From Alteriqipengyuania halimionae (GTDB lineage Bacteria > Pseudomonadota > Alphaproteobacteria > Sphingomonadales > Sphingomonadaceae), in NCBI RefSeq assembly GCF_009827575.1, contig NZ_WTYR01000001.1, positions 744,001-808,000 of the forward strand: 64,000 bases of DNA, given 5' to 3'. Within the stretch, counting starts at the first letter, position 1; every line of letters begins with the position of its first letter. Under the pieces are notes generated by a model. That model saw nothing but the letters and a program-made list of their open reading frames with translations, did no database searches and was not told where the DNA came from. The translations under genes and the position numbers were made by a program. This document shows positions 1 through 8,445 of this stretch, one piece after another.

Positions 1-1637
1 TCACGCCCTATATGTATTCGACCTACGAGGCGCCCAGCTTCGGCGAGCCGGAAAACGAGGCGCAGGTTTCCGACCGGCGCAAGATCGTGATCCTGGGCGG
101 CGGGCCCAACCGGATCGGGCAGGGCATCGAATTCGACTATTGCTGCGTCCACGCCTGCTTCGCGCTGAGCGATGCCGGGTTCGAGACGATCATGGTCAAT
201 TGCAATCCCGAGACGGTCTCGACCGATTACGATACCTCCGACCGGCTCTATTTCGAGCCGCTGACGGCCGAAGACGTGCTCGAAATCCTGCGTACCGAGC
301 AGAAATCGGGCGAGCTGGTCGGCGTGATCGTCCAGTTCGGCGGGCAGACCCCGCTCAAGCTGGCGGCCGCGCTCGAGGCGGCGGGGATCCCGATCCTCGG
401 CACCAGCCCCGATGCGATCGACCTTGCCGAAGATCGCGAGCGGTTCGCCAAGCTGGTCAACAAGCTGAAACTGAAGCAGCCGATGAACGGCATCGCGCGC
501 AATCGCGACGAGGCCGCCGCCTGGGCCTCGCGGATCGGCTATCCGGTCCTGCTGCGCCCGTCCTACGTGCTGGGCGGGCGCGCGATGGAAGTGGTCGACA
601 GCGAAGCCCAGCTCGACGATTACATCGCCACCGCGGTCAATGTGTCGGGCGACAGTCCGGTGCTGGTCGACCAGTATCTGCGCGATGCGATCGAATGCGA
701 TGTCGATGCGCTGTGCGATGGCGAACAGGTCGTGATTGCGGGCGTGATGCAGCATGTCGAAGAGGCGGGCGTGCATTCGGGCGACAGTGCCTGCACCCTG
801 CCGCCGCATTCGCTGCCGACAGAGATCATCGAGGAGATGGAACGCCAGGCCGAAGCGCTCGCCATGGCGCTGGGCGTGGTCGGCCTGATGAACGTGCAGT
901 TCGCGGTGAAGGATGGCGAGGTCTACCTGATCGAGGTGAACCCGCGTGCGTCCCGCACCGTGCCGTTCGTGGCGAAGGCGATCGGCCAGCCCATCGCCAA
1001 ATACGCCGCGCGGATCATGGCGGGCGAAAAGCTTGCCGATCTGCCCAAGATCCGCCGCGCGATGGATTACATCGCGGTCAAGGAAGCGGTGTTCCCCTTC
1101 GCGCGCTTCCCCGGCACCGACCCGGTGCTGTCGCCCGAAATGAAATCGACCGGCGAGGTCATGGGCCTCGACCGCGATTTCGCGATGGCCTTCGCCAAGT
1201 CGCAGATGGGCGCAGGCGTCACGCTGCCGAAATCGGGCACGGCTTTCGTCTCTGTCAAGGATACCGACAAACAGGTGATCCTGCCGGGAGTGAAGAAGCT
1301 GCTCGATCTGGGCTTCGATGTGGTCGCGACCAGCGGCACCCATGCCTATCTCACCGAGGCCGGGCTGGACGTCACGCGGGTCAACAAGGTGGCCGAGGGC
1401 CGTCCGCATATCGTCGATGCGATCGTCGATGGCGAGATCGTGCTGATCCTCAACACCACCGAGGGTTGGCAAAGCCTGAAGGACTCGCAATCGATCCGCG
1501 CCGGGGCGCTCGATCTCAAGGTTCCGTACTACACCACCGCCTCGGCGGGGCTGGCCGCGGTCGAGGCGATCGAGGCGCTGGGTGCGCGAAAACTTGAAGT
1601 TCGCGCCTTGCAGGACTATTATAGCTCCCAAGAATAG
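1..1637 (+). CDS. carB: carbamoyl-phosphate synthase large subunit, C-terminal half (5' truncated by window)
   Basis: This is the ATP-dependent large subunit that makes carbamoyl phosphate from bicarbonate and glutamine-derived ammonia for arginine and pyrimidine synthesis. The reading frame is open at base 1 ([11 protein letters not shown]), so the gene starts upstream. About 544 of the roughly 1,100 residues usual for the family are present. They cover the second (carbamate) synthetase unit, with a pre-ATP-grasp motif ([17 protein letters not shown]), an ATP-grasp domain ([27 protein letters not shown]) and a C-terminal MGS-like allosteric domain from about [16 protein letters not shown] to the end. 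Nothing in the visible part looks damaged. A terminator and then greA follow. Confident family call. Confidence 0.97.
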   Translation, partial: TPYMYSTYEAPSFGEPENEAQVSDRRKIVILGGGPNRIGQGIEFDYCCVHACFALSDAGFETIMVNCNPETVSTDYDTSDRLYFEPLTAEDVLEILRTEQKSGELVGVIVQFGGQTPLKLAAALEAAGIPILGTSPDAIDLAEDRERFAKLVNKLKLKQPMNGIARNRDEAAAWASRIGYPVLLRPSYVLGGRAMEVVDSEAQLDDYIATAVNVSGDSPVLVDQYLRDAIECDVDALCDGEQVVIAGVMQHVEEAGVHSGDSACTLPPHSLPTEIIEEMERQAEALAMALGVVGLMNVQFAVKDGEVYLIEVNPRASRTVPFVAKAIGQPIAKYAARIMAGEKLADLPKIRRAMDYIAVKEAVFPFARFPGTDPVLSPEMKSTGEVMGLDRDFAMAFAKSQMGAGVTLPKSGTAFVSVKDTDKQVILPGVKKLLDLGFDVVATSGTHAYLTEAGLDVTRVNKVAEGRPHIVDAIVDGEIVLILNTTEGWQSLKDSQSIRAGALDLKVPYYTTASAGLAAVEAIEALGARKLEVRALQDYYSSQE

Positions 1638-1657
1638 ACAGCGCTCTTCCGACATAC

Positions 1658-1711
1658 CCCGCTTGAAAGCCGTTTCGATGTGTAATGCATCGGCCGGGCA
1701 AGCGGGTTTTT
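1658..1711 (+). terminator. rho-independent terminator after carB
   Basis: CCCGCTTG (1658-1665) is perfectly complementary to CAAGCGGG (1699-1706), and five T residues follow (1707-1711). The 33-base loop holds further complementarity (CGATG with CATCG), so the structure is a compound hairpin. It lies 20 bases after the carB stop and before greA, so greA probably has its own promoter or depends on read-through. Confidence 0.65.
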
Positions 1712-1743
1712 CACGGATGGCGCGCCCGGAAGGACGATAGAAG

Positions 1744-2214
1744 ATGGTCGAAAAAGTCCCGATGCTCGCCGAAGGCTATGAAAAGCTGACTGCGGACCTG
1801 AAGGTGCTGCGCGCCGAACGCCCCAAGATCGTCGATGCGATCGAGGAAGCGCGTGCGCATGGCGACCTGTCGGAAAATGCCGAATACCACGCAGCCAAGG
1901 AGCGCCAGGGCCACGTTGAAGCGCAGATCGGCGAGCTGGAAGACCAGATCAGCCGCGCGCAGATCATCGACCCGACGACGCTGTCGGGCGACAAGATCGT
2001 GTTCGGCGCCACGGTGACCCTGCTCGACGATGAGGACAAGCCGGTCAAATACCAGATCGTCGGCCCCGCCGAGGCGGACGCCAAGCAGGGGCGGATCACC
2101 TATTCCTCGCCGCTCGGCCGCGCGCTGATCGGCAAGAGCCTGGGCGAGGAAGTCGAAGTGACGGTGCCGTCGGGCGACAAGTTCTACCTCGTCGACAAGA
2201 TCGCTTTCGTCTGA
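1744..2214 (+). CDS. greA: transcription elongation factor GreA
   Basis: GreA inserts its coiled coil into the RNA polymerase secondary channel and stimulates cleavage of backtracked transcripts. The protein has 156 residues, close to the roughly 158 of E. coli GreA. The N-terminal coiled coil (about 10-75) carries the acidic tip signature [13 protein letters not shown]. The C-terminal FKBP-like domain shows [11 protein letters not shown] and [18 protein letters not shown]. The ATG at 1744 follows GGAAGGACGATAGAAG, which provides a ribosome binding site. A strong terminator lies directly downstream, so this looks like a single-gene unit. Very confident. Confidence 0.97.
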   Translation: MVEKVPMLAEGYEKLTADLKVLRAERPKIVDAIEEARAHGDLSENAEYHAAKERQGHVEAQIGELEDQISRAQIIDPTTLSGDKIVFGATVTLLDDEDKPVKYQIVGPAEADAKQGRITYSSPLGRALIGKSLGEEVEVTVPSGDKFYLVDKIAFV

Positions 2215-2236
2215 GACGACACACATCGAAATCGAA

Positions 2237-2264
2237 AGGGCGCTCCGTTCGGGGCGCCCTTTTT
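2237..2264 (+). terminator. rho-independent terminator of greA
   Basis: AGGGCGCTCC (2237-2246) pairs with GGGGCGCCCT (2251-2260) across a GTTC loop, with one T-G wobble, and a run of five T residues follows. It lies 22 bases after the greA stop and just before the stop codon of the convergent lytic transglycosylase gene, so it may also limit read-through from that side. Confidence 0.88.
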
Positions 2265-2274
2265 CGTTGCGGTG

Positions 2275-4038
2275 CTAGCGGCGCGATGAGGCCATCCGGT
2301 CGTCCGCGCTTGCGGTGGGGAAGCTGGGCCACTCCCCATTGGCCAGCGCCATGCGGCTTTCCGAGGTGGAGCCGGCCTGGCGTTCGTACATCCAGTAGTT
2401 CTTGAGCACGATCGCGACATAGCCGCGGGTTTCCCAATAAGGGATCGATTCCATGTACAGCAGCGGATCGTCCTGGTCGCGGATCTCGGTGTTCCAGCGG
2501 GTGATCGGGGTGAGCCCTGCATTGTAGGCCGCCATAATCTTGAGCAGATTGTCGCGCGTTGCCGGCGTATCGCGCAGCATTTCGAGATTGCGCTGGCCGA
2601 AGGCGAGATTGACCCGCGGATCGGTGAGATCGACCGCGCCGGGGTTCATCCCCAGCGATCCGGCATGCTGGCGGACGGTGATCGGGGTGATCTGCATCAG
2701 CCCCTTGGCATTGGCCGGGCTGACCACCGAGGTGCGGAAAATCGATTCCTGCAGGGCATGGGCAAAGGCGAGCGCGGGATCGACGCGCCATCCGCCGACC
2801 GGCTGCCAGCGCACCGTGGGATAGCGCGCCGCCGGTTCGTAATTCCCGCCCGAGGGCGCATTGTAAGCCATCCACAGCTGCGTCTGCGGCAGGCCCAGTT
2901 CACGCGCGAGGCGGGTGAGGGCGCGGTGCTCGCGCGGATCGCCGATCTTGGCCTGGTAGCGCAGCACTTCATCGGCGCGCGCATCTTCGCCCAGTTCGAC
3001 GAGTTTCACCGCCAGCTGGACGTTTTGCAGGCCGGACAGATCTTTCCAGTCGTCGCTGCTGAAATCGGGGCCGCGATGCGGATCGGGCAACTGCGTGCCG
3101 AGCGCGGCGGCGGCGATCATGCCGTAAAGCGTCTCGTCGCGGCGGGCGGCGTCGCGCAACAGGCCCTGCGCCTTGTCGGGCTGGCGACAGCGAATGTCGC
3201 TGCGTGCCTGCCAGTAGAGCGCGGCGGCGGTCAGTTCCTCGTTTTGCGACCAGTAGGAGCTGCGCTGAAACGCATCGGCGCTCGTCGCGCAATCGCCGAG
3301 CCGCCACGAGGCCAGTCCCGCAACCCACCAGCCTTCGGCGATCCAGGCACCGCTGCCACCATCTTCGACGGTCCGCGCCAGCGCCAGGGCTTCGGCGTCG
3401 CGGTTCTCGATGTAATAGCTCCAGGCAACGCGCTGGCGCCATTCGGCGCGCGCTTCCGACCCCAGCTGCGGGTCGATCTCGTTCAGCAGCGCATGCGCAC
3501 CCGACGGATCGTCATTCGTGATCGCATCGCGAATCCGTGCCTCGACATCGGACGGCATCGATCCGTCGGACGCGGGACGCGGCTTGATCCGTTTTGGGCT
3601 GTAGCCGGTCGAGGAGAGGCGTCGCGTGGCCGGCAGGTCGGGCATCTGGTCTGCTCCGCGACGGATCGCGAGGCGTCCGATCTGCTCGGCCTGCGGCAGT
3701 TCGCCGCTGCGCGCGAGCCAGTCGTTGAGGCGATCGAGCGGGATCGTGGGAGAATTGGCGTCGAGAAAATACTCGGCCATGACGAGCTTGTGCAGCGCGC
3801 TATTGTCGCCTTGCGCCAGAAGCTGCTCGACCGCATCCCAATCCTCGCGCGCGATCGCGGCGAAAACCTGTGCGTAATAGGCCTTGTCCTTGTCCGAGAG
3901 CAGCGCCGGCACGTTCGGCTCGGCGGAGAAGGATTGGTAATAGGCGGTGGTCGAAGGATTGGCGGCTGCTGCTTGCGGTATGGCACACAGTCCCGCGATC
4001 GCGGCCAGACCGATCGTGCGAAGCTTCGCGTTTGGCAT
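2275..4038 (-). CDS. soluble lytic murein transglycosylase
   Basis: This is a periplasmic enzyme that cleaves the glycan strands of peptidoglycan with formation of 1,6-anhydro-MurNAc. The 587-residue product begins with a signal peptide (about 1-26, ending AAAANP). It continues with a long helical, TPR/SEL-like U domain (about 40-410), as in Slt70. The C-terminal SLT goose-lysozyme-like domain (about 415-550) carries the catalytic glutamate in HALQES (E431), then GLMQI (446-450) and AAYNAG (503-508), which are the family signatures. The gene faces greA. Upstream, the uracil-DNA-glycosylase-like gene ends 6 bases before this start, so the two are probably co-transcribed. The Slt family is sure; assignment to a particular Slt paralogue is not. 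Confidence 0.92.
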   Translation of the reverse strand: MPNAKLRTIGLAAIAGLCAIPQAAAANPSTTAYYQSFSAEPNVPALLSDKDKAYYAQVFAAIAREDWDAVEQLLAQGDNSALHKLVMAEYFLDANSPTIPLDRLNDWLARSGELPQAEQIGRLAIRRGADQMPDLPATRRLSSTGYSPKRIKPRPASDGSMPSDVEARIRDAITNDDPSGAHALLNEIDPQLGSEARAEWRQRVAWSYYIENRDAEALALARTVEDGGSGAWIAEGWWVAGLASWRLGDCATSADAFQRSSYWSQNEELTAAALYWQARSDIRCRQPDKAQGLLRDAARRDETLYGMIAAAALGTQLPDPHRGPDFSSDDWKDLSGLQNVQLAVKLVELGEDARADEVLRYQAKIGDPREHRALTRLARELGLPQTQLWMAYNAPSGGNYEPAARYPTVRWQPVGGWRVDPALAFAHALQESIFRTSVVSPANAKGLMQITPITVRQHAGSLGMNPGAVDLTDPRVNLAFGQRNLEMLRDTPATRDNLLKIMAAYNAGLTPITRWNTEIRDQDDPLLYMESIPYWETRGYVAIVLKNYWMYERQAGSTSESRMALANGEWPSFPTASADDRMASSRR

Positions 4039-4044
4039 AGCTGC

Positions 4045-4800
4045 CTATTTCCCTGTCCATTCCAGCCAATCCCGCCAGAGCCGGGCCTTGGTTCGCGGTG
4101 CCTTGCGCATCGCGGCCAGACCGGTTCCTGCGAGGATCGGAACCTCTAGGTCTTGTTGGTTAAGACCGCGTAACGCGTAATCGCGTTGCGCCGGATCGTG
4201 CTGCAAAATCGACCGGGCGTTGTTGCCGAGCACAAGCACGCCCGTCGGCCGAACCAGCGCGATGTGGCGCCAGGCGACCGCGCCCAGATGCGCGCTGTCA
4301 TCCCAGTTGCGGGCGGGATCGTATTGCGGGGCGATGCTCGCGCGATAGATATTCGCTTCATCGAGCCCGGTGGCGCGCAGAAACGCGTCGAGCAAACTTC
4401 CGTCGGGTCCGCTCAGCAATTGCGCGCGATCCTCACGCTCGGGCTGCGAAACGAGCACCATCAGCGCGGCTTCGGACGGGCCGCGCGGCGCGATACGCCC
4501 GGCCGTTCCATCTCCCAACGCGTCCTCGGTCAGCCACCATTGCTCGAAATCGGCGAGGTCCGTCGGCCAATGCTCGGGGGCGGGCAGGGAGGGGCCGCGC
4601 GGTTCTTCGGGCGCGCGTACGGGCGTAGGCGTGCTGCCTCCTTGCGAAGTGTCGCTCGCCGACGCATCGGTTTCCTCTTCCGGCTGCGCAAGAAATCCGC
4701 TCGCATCGTCGGAATAGGCATAGTCGACCCCGGCCTCGCGCCACCATGCGATGACCGCTGCCATTGCTTTTTCACCGGCAATTTCGCGCGTTTGTGCCAA
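4045..4800 (-). CDS. uracil-DNA glycosylase superfamily protein (divergent)
   Basis: The C-terminal two thirds resembles family 4 uracil-DNA glycosylases, which remove uracil from DNA. The visible signatures are a GPDGSLLDAFLRATGL helix, YRASIAPQYDPARNW in place of the usual Y-x-x-N-x-K-x-R-P-P segment, and VRPTGVLVLGNNA for the P-x-x-I/V-x-x-L-G segment. The N-terminus (AWWREAGVDYAY) is followed by an acidic, proline-rich linker. No cysteine cluster for a 4Fe-4S centre is present, and the usual GE-x-PG motif is replaced by SQPEREDRA, so activity is uncertain. The frame is open to an ATG at 4848, but a TTG at 4800 follows TGGGGGAACC and is used here. An ATG at 4764 is another option. Confidence 0.6.
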   Translation of the reverse strand: MAQTREIAGEKAMAAVIAWWREAGVDYAYSDDASGFLAQPEEETDASASDTSQGGSTPTPVRAPEEPRGPSLPAPEHWPTDLADFEQWWLTEDALGDGTAGRIAPRGPSEAALMVLVSQPEREDRAQLLSGPDGSLLDAFLRATGLDEANIYRASIAPQYDPARNWDDSAHLGAVAWRHIALVRPTGVLVLGNNARSILQHDPAQRDYALRGLNQQDLEVPILAGTGLAAMRKAPRTKARLWRDWLEWTGK

Positions 4801-4895
4801 GGTTCCCCCATAGGCTATCGTTGCGTCACCCTTGACCGCGCGGGGCACGGCAGGTCAAGGCATACAGCACATTCTTCACGCGCGAGAGGCGAGGC

Positions 4896-6542
4896 ATGAG
4901 CGAACGCGAATCCATGGAATATGATGTCGTCATCGTCGGCGGTGGGCCGGCGGGTCTGGCGGCGGCTATCCGGCTTAAACAGATCGACGAGGAACTGTCG
5001 GTCTGCATCCTGGAAAAGGGCTCCGAAATCGGCGCCCATATCCTGTCGGGTGCGACGATCGATCCCAAGGCGCTCGACGAGCTGCTCCCCGATTGGCGCG
5101 ACGATGGCTGCCCGCTGGCCGAAACGCCTGTGATCGACAACCAGCACTGGATCCTGACGAAGGGTGGCAAGCACGAGCTGCCGCACCTCTTCATGCCGCC
5201 GCTGTTCTCCAACGACGGCAATTACACCGGCTCGCTCGGCAATCTGTGCCGCTGGCTGGCCGATAAGGCCGAAGGGCTGGGGGTCGAAATTTTCCCCGGC
5301 TTCCCCGCCGCCGAAGTCGTGTTCGACGACAATGGCAACATCAAGGGCGTCGCCACGCGCGACATGGGGATCGCCAAGGATGGCAGCCACAAGCCCGACT
5401 ACGAACCGGGCATGGAACTCCACGGCAAGTACACCTTCTTCGCCGAGGGCGCGCGCGGGCACCTGTCCAAGCACCTGATCGAGAAGTTCGACCTGCGCGC
5501 CGATGCGCAACCGCAGACATACGGCCTCGGCATCAAGGAGTTGTGGGACATTCCGGCCGACAAGCACGTGCCGGGCCGGGTGATCCACACCCAGGGCTGG
5601 CCGCTGTCCGAAAACGACGCATGGGGCGGGGGCTTCCTCTACCACCAGGCCAACGGACAGGTCGCGCTGGGTTTTGTGACGGCGCTCGATTACGCCAATC
5701 CGTACATCTTCCCGTTCGAGGAATTCCAGCGCTGGAAACAGCATCCGGCGATCCGCGAAGTGCTCGAAGGCGGCAAGCGCATTTCCTATGGTGCGCGCGC
5801 AATCAACGAGGGTGGCTGGCAATCGGTGCCCAAGCTCGACATGCCGGGCGGCGCGCTGATCGGCTGTTCGGCCGGCTTCGTAAACGTGCCGCGGATCAAG
5901 GGTACGCACACCGCGATGAAAAGCGGGATGCTCGCCGCCGATGCCGCCGCCGCCGCAATCAAATCGGGCCGCGCGCAGGATAGCCTCTCCGAATACGATC
6001 AGTCGCTGCGCGACAGCTGGATCGCGACCGAATTGAAGCTCGTCCAGAATGCCGAACCGCTGGTCGCCAAATTCGGCGGCGCGATGGGGACGCTGCTGGC
6101 GGGTGCGGATCTGTGGATGCGCACGCTCAAGATCGGCCTGCCGATTGCGATGAAGCATCACAAGGACAACGAGGCGCTCCAGCGCGCCGACCTGTTCTCG
6201 CCGATCCAGTACCCCAAGCCCGATGGCGTGATCAGCTTCGATCGCCTGTCCTCGGTGTTCCTGTCGAACACCAATCACGAGGAAGACCAGCCGAGCCATC
6301 TGGTGCTCAAGGACCCGGACATTCCGGTGGATTACAACCTGCCGGTCTTCGCGGGGCCGTCGGCGCGGTATTGCCCGGCGGGCGTGTACGAGTTCACCGG
6401 TGTCGAAGAGGGCAAGCCCCAATTCGTGATCAACGCGCAGAACTGCGTCCACTGTAAGACCTGCGACATCAAGGATCCGCTGCAGAACATCGAATGGACC
6501 GTGCCCGAAGGCGGCGGCGGTCCGAACTATCCGAATATGTGA
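4896..6542 (+). CDS. electron transfer flavoprotein-ubiquinone oxidoreductase (ETF-QO)
   Basis: This inner-membrane-associated enzyme passes electrons from the ETF, which is reduced by acyl-CoA and other dehydrogenases, to ubiquinone. The 548-residue protein opens with an FAD-binding dinucleotide fold (VVIVGGGPAGLAAAIRL, about 10-26). It carries the ETF-QO ubiquinone-binding region (HPAIREVLEGG, GCSAGFVNVPRIKGTH) and ends with a ferredoxin-like 4Fe-4S segment (ARYCPAGVYEF, then NCVHCKTCDIKDP), so four ligand cysteines are visible. Length and domain order match the mitochondrial and bacterial family. The gene is transcribed divergently from the UDG-like gene and leads a run of plus-strand genes. 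It fits with the acyl-CoA and propionyl-CoA catabolism encoded further along the window. Confidence 0.95.
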   Translation: MSERESMEYDVVIVGGGPAGLAAAIRLKQIDEELSVCILEKGSEIGAHILSGATIDPKALDELLPDWRDDGCPLAETPVIDNQHWILTKGGKHELPHLFMPPLFSNDGNYTGSLGNLCRWLADKAEGLGVEIFPGFPAAEVVFDDNGNIKGVATRDMGIAKDGSHKPDYEPGMELHGKYTFFAEGARGHLSKHLIEKFDLRADAQPQTYGLGIKELWDIPADKHVPGRVIHTQGWPLSENDAWGGGFLYHQANGQVALGFVTALDYANPYIFPFEEFQRWKQHPAIREVLEGGKRISYGARAINEGGWQSVPKLDMPGGALIGCSAGFVNVPRIKGTHTAMKSGMLAADAAAAAIKSGRAQDSLSEYDQSLRDSWIATELKLVQNAEPLVAKFGGAMGTLLAGADLWMRTLKIGLPIAMKHHKDNEALQRADLFSPIQYPKPDGVISFDRLSSVFLSNTNHEEDQPSHLVLKDPDIPVDYNLPVFAGPSARYCPAGVYEFTGVEEGKPQFVINAQNCVHCKTCDIKDPLQNIEWTVPEGGGGPNYPNM

Positions 6543-6550
6543 TGAGTGAA

Positions 6551-6571
6551 TCCTCCCCCCCGCGGGGAGGA
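6551..6571 (+). promoter_or_regulatory. hairpin covering the ispE ribosome binding site
   Basis: TCCTCCCC (6551-6558) and GGGGAGGA (6564-6571) form a perfect 8-bp inverted repeat with a 5-base loop. The 3' arm contains the GGAGG Shine-Dalgarno of ispE (6566-6570). In mRNA this stem would hide the ribosome binding site unless it is melted by a translating ribosome, a helicase or heat. It begins 8 bases after the ETF-QO stop codon. It could equally be one copy of a dispersed intergenic palindrome. Confidence 0.55.
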
Positions 6572-6578
6572 TATGACC

Positions 6579-7385
6579 ATGCGCGAAACCGCCTATGCCA
6601 AGATCAACCTCGCGCTGCATGTCCGCAAGCGGCGCGAGGATGGCTATCACGAGCTTGAGACGCTGTTCGCGTTCGTCGACGGGGGCGACACGCTCACCGC
6701 GCGTTCTGCTGCGAAAGATCGCCTGACGGTCACGGGCGAATTCGCCGGAGCGCTCGACGATCCGTTCGGCAATCTGGTGATGCGCACGCTCGGCAAACTG
6801 CCACGGCCCGACGGGCTCGACCTCACGCTCGAGAAAGCGCTTCCGGTCGCGGCGGGGCTGGGCGGCGGTTCGGCCGATGCCGGCGCGGTGTTCCGCCTCG
6901 TCGAGGCGATGCATGGCTTGCCCGACGATTGGCATGACCGCGCCACATCGCTGGGGGCCGACGTCCCGGTCTGCGTGAAAAGCGAAACCGCGATCGGCCG
7001 CGGGACGGGGGCGGATTTCGTGCCGGGACCAGGCGATCTCGCCGGAACGCCGGTGCTGCTGGTCAATCCGCGCGTTCCGCTCGCCACCGGTCCGGTGTTC
7101 CAGGCATGGGACGGCAAGGATCGCGGCGCGCTGTCCGAAGGTACGGCGCGCGAGATCGCGCTGGCGGGCCGGAACGATCTCGAAGCGCCCGCGATCGCGA
7201 ATTGTCCGGCCATTGCCGAGGTGCTCGATGCGCTGCGCGAGAGCTCCGCGTGGCTGGTTCGCATGTCCGGATCGGGCGCAACCTGCTTTGCGCTGTTCGG
7301 CGACGAGTCGGCGCGCGATTCATACGCTTCATTGACACGTGTTCGGCACCCGCAGTGGTGGCAGCTGAAAGGTAATCTGCGATGA
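6579..7385 (+). CDS. ispE: 4-diphosphocytidyl-2-C-methyl-D-erythritol kinase
   Basis: IspE phosphorylates CDP-methylerythritol in the MEP (non-mevalonate) isoprenoid pathway. It is a GHMP-family kinase, with the N-terminal AYAKINLALHV, the glycine-rich ATP loop PVAAGLGGGSADAGA and the C-terminal SGSGATCFALF segment. The ATG at 6579 is chosen because GGAGG lies 8 bases upstream and the family normally starts just before AKINL. An ATG at 6573 and an upstream GTG at 6546 are also in frame. The start gives 268 residues, slightly short for the family (about 280) but complete. Its stop overlaps the next gene's ATG, so the downstream genes are coupled. The hairpin over its binding site is listed separately. 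Confidence 0.94.
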   Translation: MRETAYAKINLALHVRKRREDGYHELETLFAFVDGGDTLTARSAAKDRLTVTGEFAGALDDPFGNLVMRTLGKLPRPDGLDLTLEKALPVAAGLGGGSADAGAVFRLVEAMHGLPDDWHDRATSLGADVPVCVKSETAIGRGTGADFVPGPGDLAGTPVLLVNPRVPLATGPVFQAWDGKDRGALSEGTAREIALAGRNDLEAPAIANCPAIAEVLDALRESSAWLVRMSGSGATCFALFGDESARDSYASLTRVRHPQWWQLKGNLR

Positions 7386-8098
7386 GCGATGTCGCCCGCA
7401 TCGTCGGCGAACCGCGTTTCGGCGGCATCCTGGTGGTCTGCGACCATGGCGGGAAAAGCGTCCCCGACGACGTCGATCTCGGCATCGATCCGGCACTGAT
7501 CGAGCAGCATATCGGGCACGATATCGGCGTCGCCGAGATCGCCGAGCGGATGGCAAGCAATCCCGGTACGGCTGCTTTTATCGCCAATTTCAGTCGCTTG
7601 GTGGTCGACCTCAATCGCGAGGCGAGTGATCCCGCGGCCTTGCCCGAGGAGAGCGACGGGCGCGCCATGCCCGGCAATCGCGACGTCGATCGCGACGCGC
7701 GCCTGGCGGCCTACCATGCCCCGTTCCATGCCCGGCTCGAAGCGCAGCTCGACGCCGCGCCCCCCGCGCTGATCCTGTTCCTCCACAGCTTCACCCCCGC
7801 CATGCAGACCGACGACACCCCGCGCCCCTGGCAGTGCGGCGTGCTCTACGAGGGCGACGATCGCGGTGCGATGATCGCGAAAATCCTGCTGGAAAAAGAA
7901 GGGCTTACCGTCGGCGATCAGCAGCCCTATTCGGGCGCTGTGTACAATGCGACGATCAGCCGCCATGCCGAGGAGCCGGGCAGGCCCTACCTCTATCTCG
8001 AAGTGCGGCAGGACCTGATCGGAGATGCAGCAGGTCAGGCCGAGTGGGCCGAATGCCTGCAGCGCGTGTGTAACCGGATCGCGATGGAGTTGATGTGA
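7382..8098 (+). CDS. N-formylglutamate amidohydrolase family protein
   Basis: The family (HutG-like, PF05013) hydrolyses N-formyl-glutamate or related N-formyl amino acids, classically in histidine breakdown. The 238-residue protein shows the metal- and substrate-binding signatures VVCDHGGKSVP, DIGVAEIAERM, FSRLVVDLNRE, HSFTPAM and SGAVYNATISRHAEE. The ATG overlaps the ispE stop (ATGA), and a lipoprotein gene overlaps its own stop. No histidine-utilisation genes are nearby, so the physiological substrate is open. Sphingomonads often carry this paralogue outside hut operons. Confidence 0.88.
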   Translation: MSDVARIVGEPRFGGILVVCDHGGKSVPDDVDLGIDPALIEQHIGHDIGVAEIAERMASNPGTAAFIANFSRLVVDLNREASDPAALPEESDGRAMPGNRDVDRDARLAAYHAPFHARLEAQLDAAPPALILFLHSFTPAMQTDDTPRPWQCGVLYEGDDRGAMIAKILLEKEGLTVGDQQPYSGAVYNATISRHAEEPGRPYLYLEVRQDLIGDAAGQAEWAECLQRVCNRIAMELM

Positions 8099-8445
8099 GA
8101 CAGCTATTCCTGGTGTCGCTCGCGGCGCTTGCCGCCTGCTCCCAACCCGCCGAATCGGGCGATCCAGCGCCCGCGCCCGAAGGCGAGAGCATCGCCTGCG
8201 CGCTGGGGGGAAGCGAGAGTTTCGACAGCCGCTGCATTCTCGAGCGCAAGGACAACGATGTCGTCCTCCACCACCCGGACGGAAGTTTCCGGCGCTTCCT
8301 GTTCTACCCCGATGGCGGTGGCCTGGTCGCGGCGGATGGTGCCGACAGTTCGAGCCAGAAGATCGACGGCGACTGGTTGCTGCTGAGTGTGGGCGGCGAT
8401 CGTTACCGGGTGCCCTTCATCGCGAAGCGCCGCGACGATGGCTGA
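8095..8445 (+). CDS. putative lipoprotein of unknown function
   Basis: This is a 116-residue product starting from GTG at 8095, which overlaps the preceding stop (GTGA). The N-terminus is a short lipoprotein signal with a lipobox-like LAACS at about residues 12-16, so the mature protein should start at the cysteine and be membrane-anchored. An acidic, proline-rich linker follows, then a compact domain of about 75 residues with CALGGSESFDSRC and RFLFYPDGGGLVAADGAD. Similar small lipoproteins occur in related genomes without assigned function. The two cysteines in the mature domain could form a disulfide. I do not recognise a named family. Confidence 0.72.
   Translation: MRQLFLVSLAALAACSQPAESGDPAPAPEGESIACALGGSESFDSRCILERKDNDVVLHHPDGSFRRFLFYPDGGGLVAADGADSSSQKIDGDWLLLSVGGDRYRVPFIAKRRDDG

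Noticed and set aside
140-1597. A 485-codon frame overlapping carB on the same strand
   Set aside because: It is an arginine-rich out-of-frame translation of carB without family motifs.
4815-6935. A 706-codon open frame on the minus strand across ETF-QO and ispE
   Set aside because: It is the antisense shadow of two well-recognised plus-strand genes. The product is rich in Arg, His and Asp with no family signature, as expected for GC-rich third-position bias.
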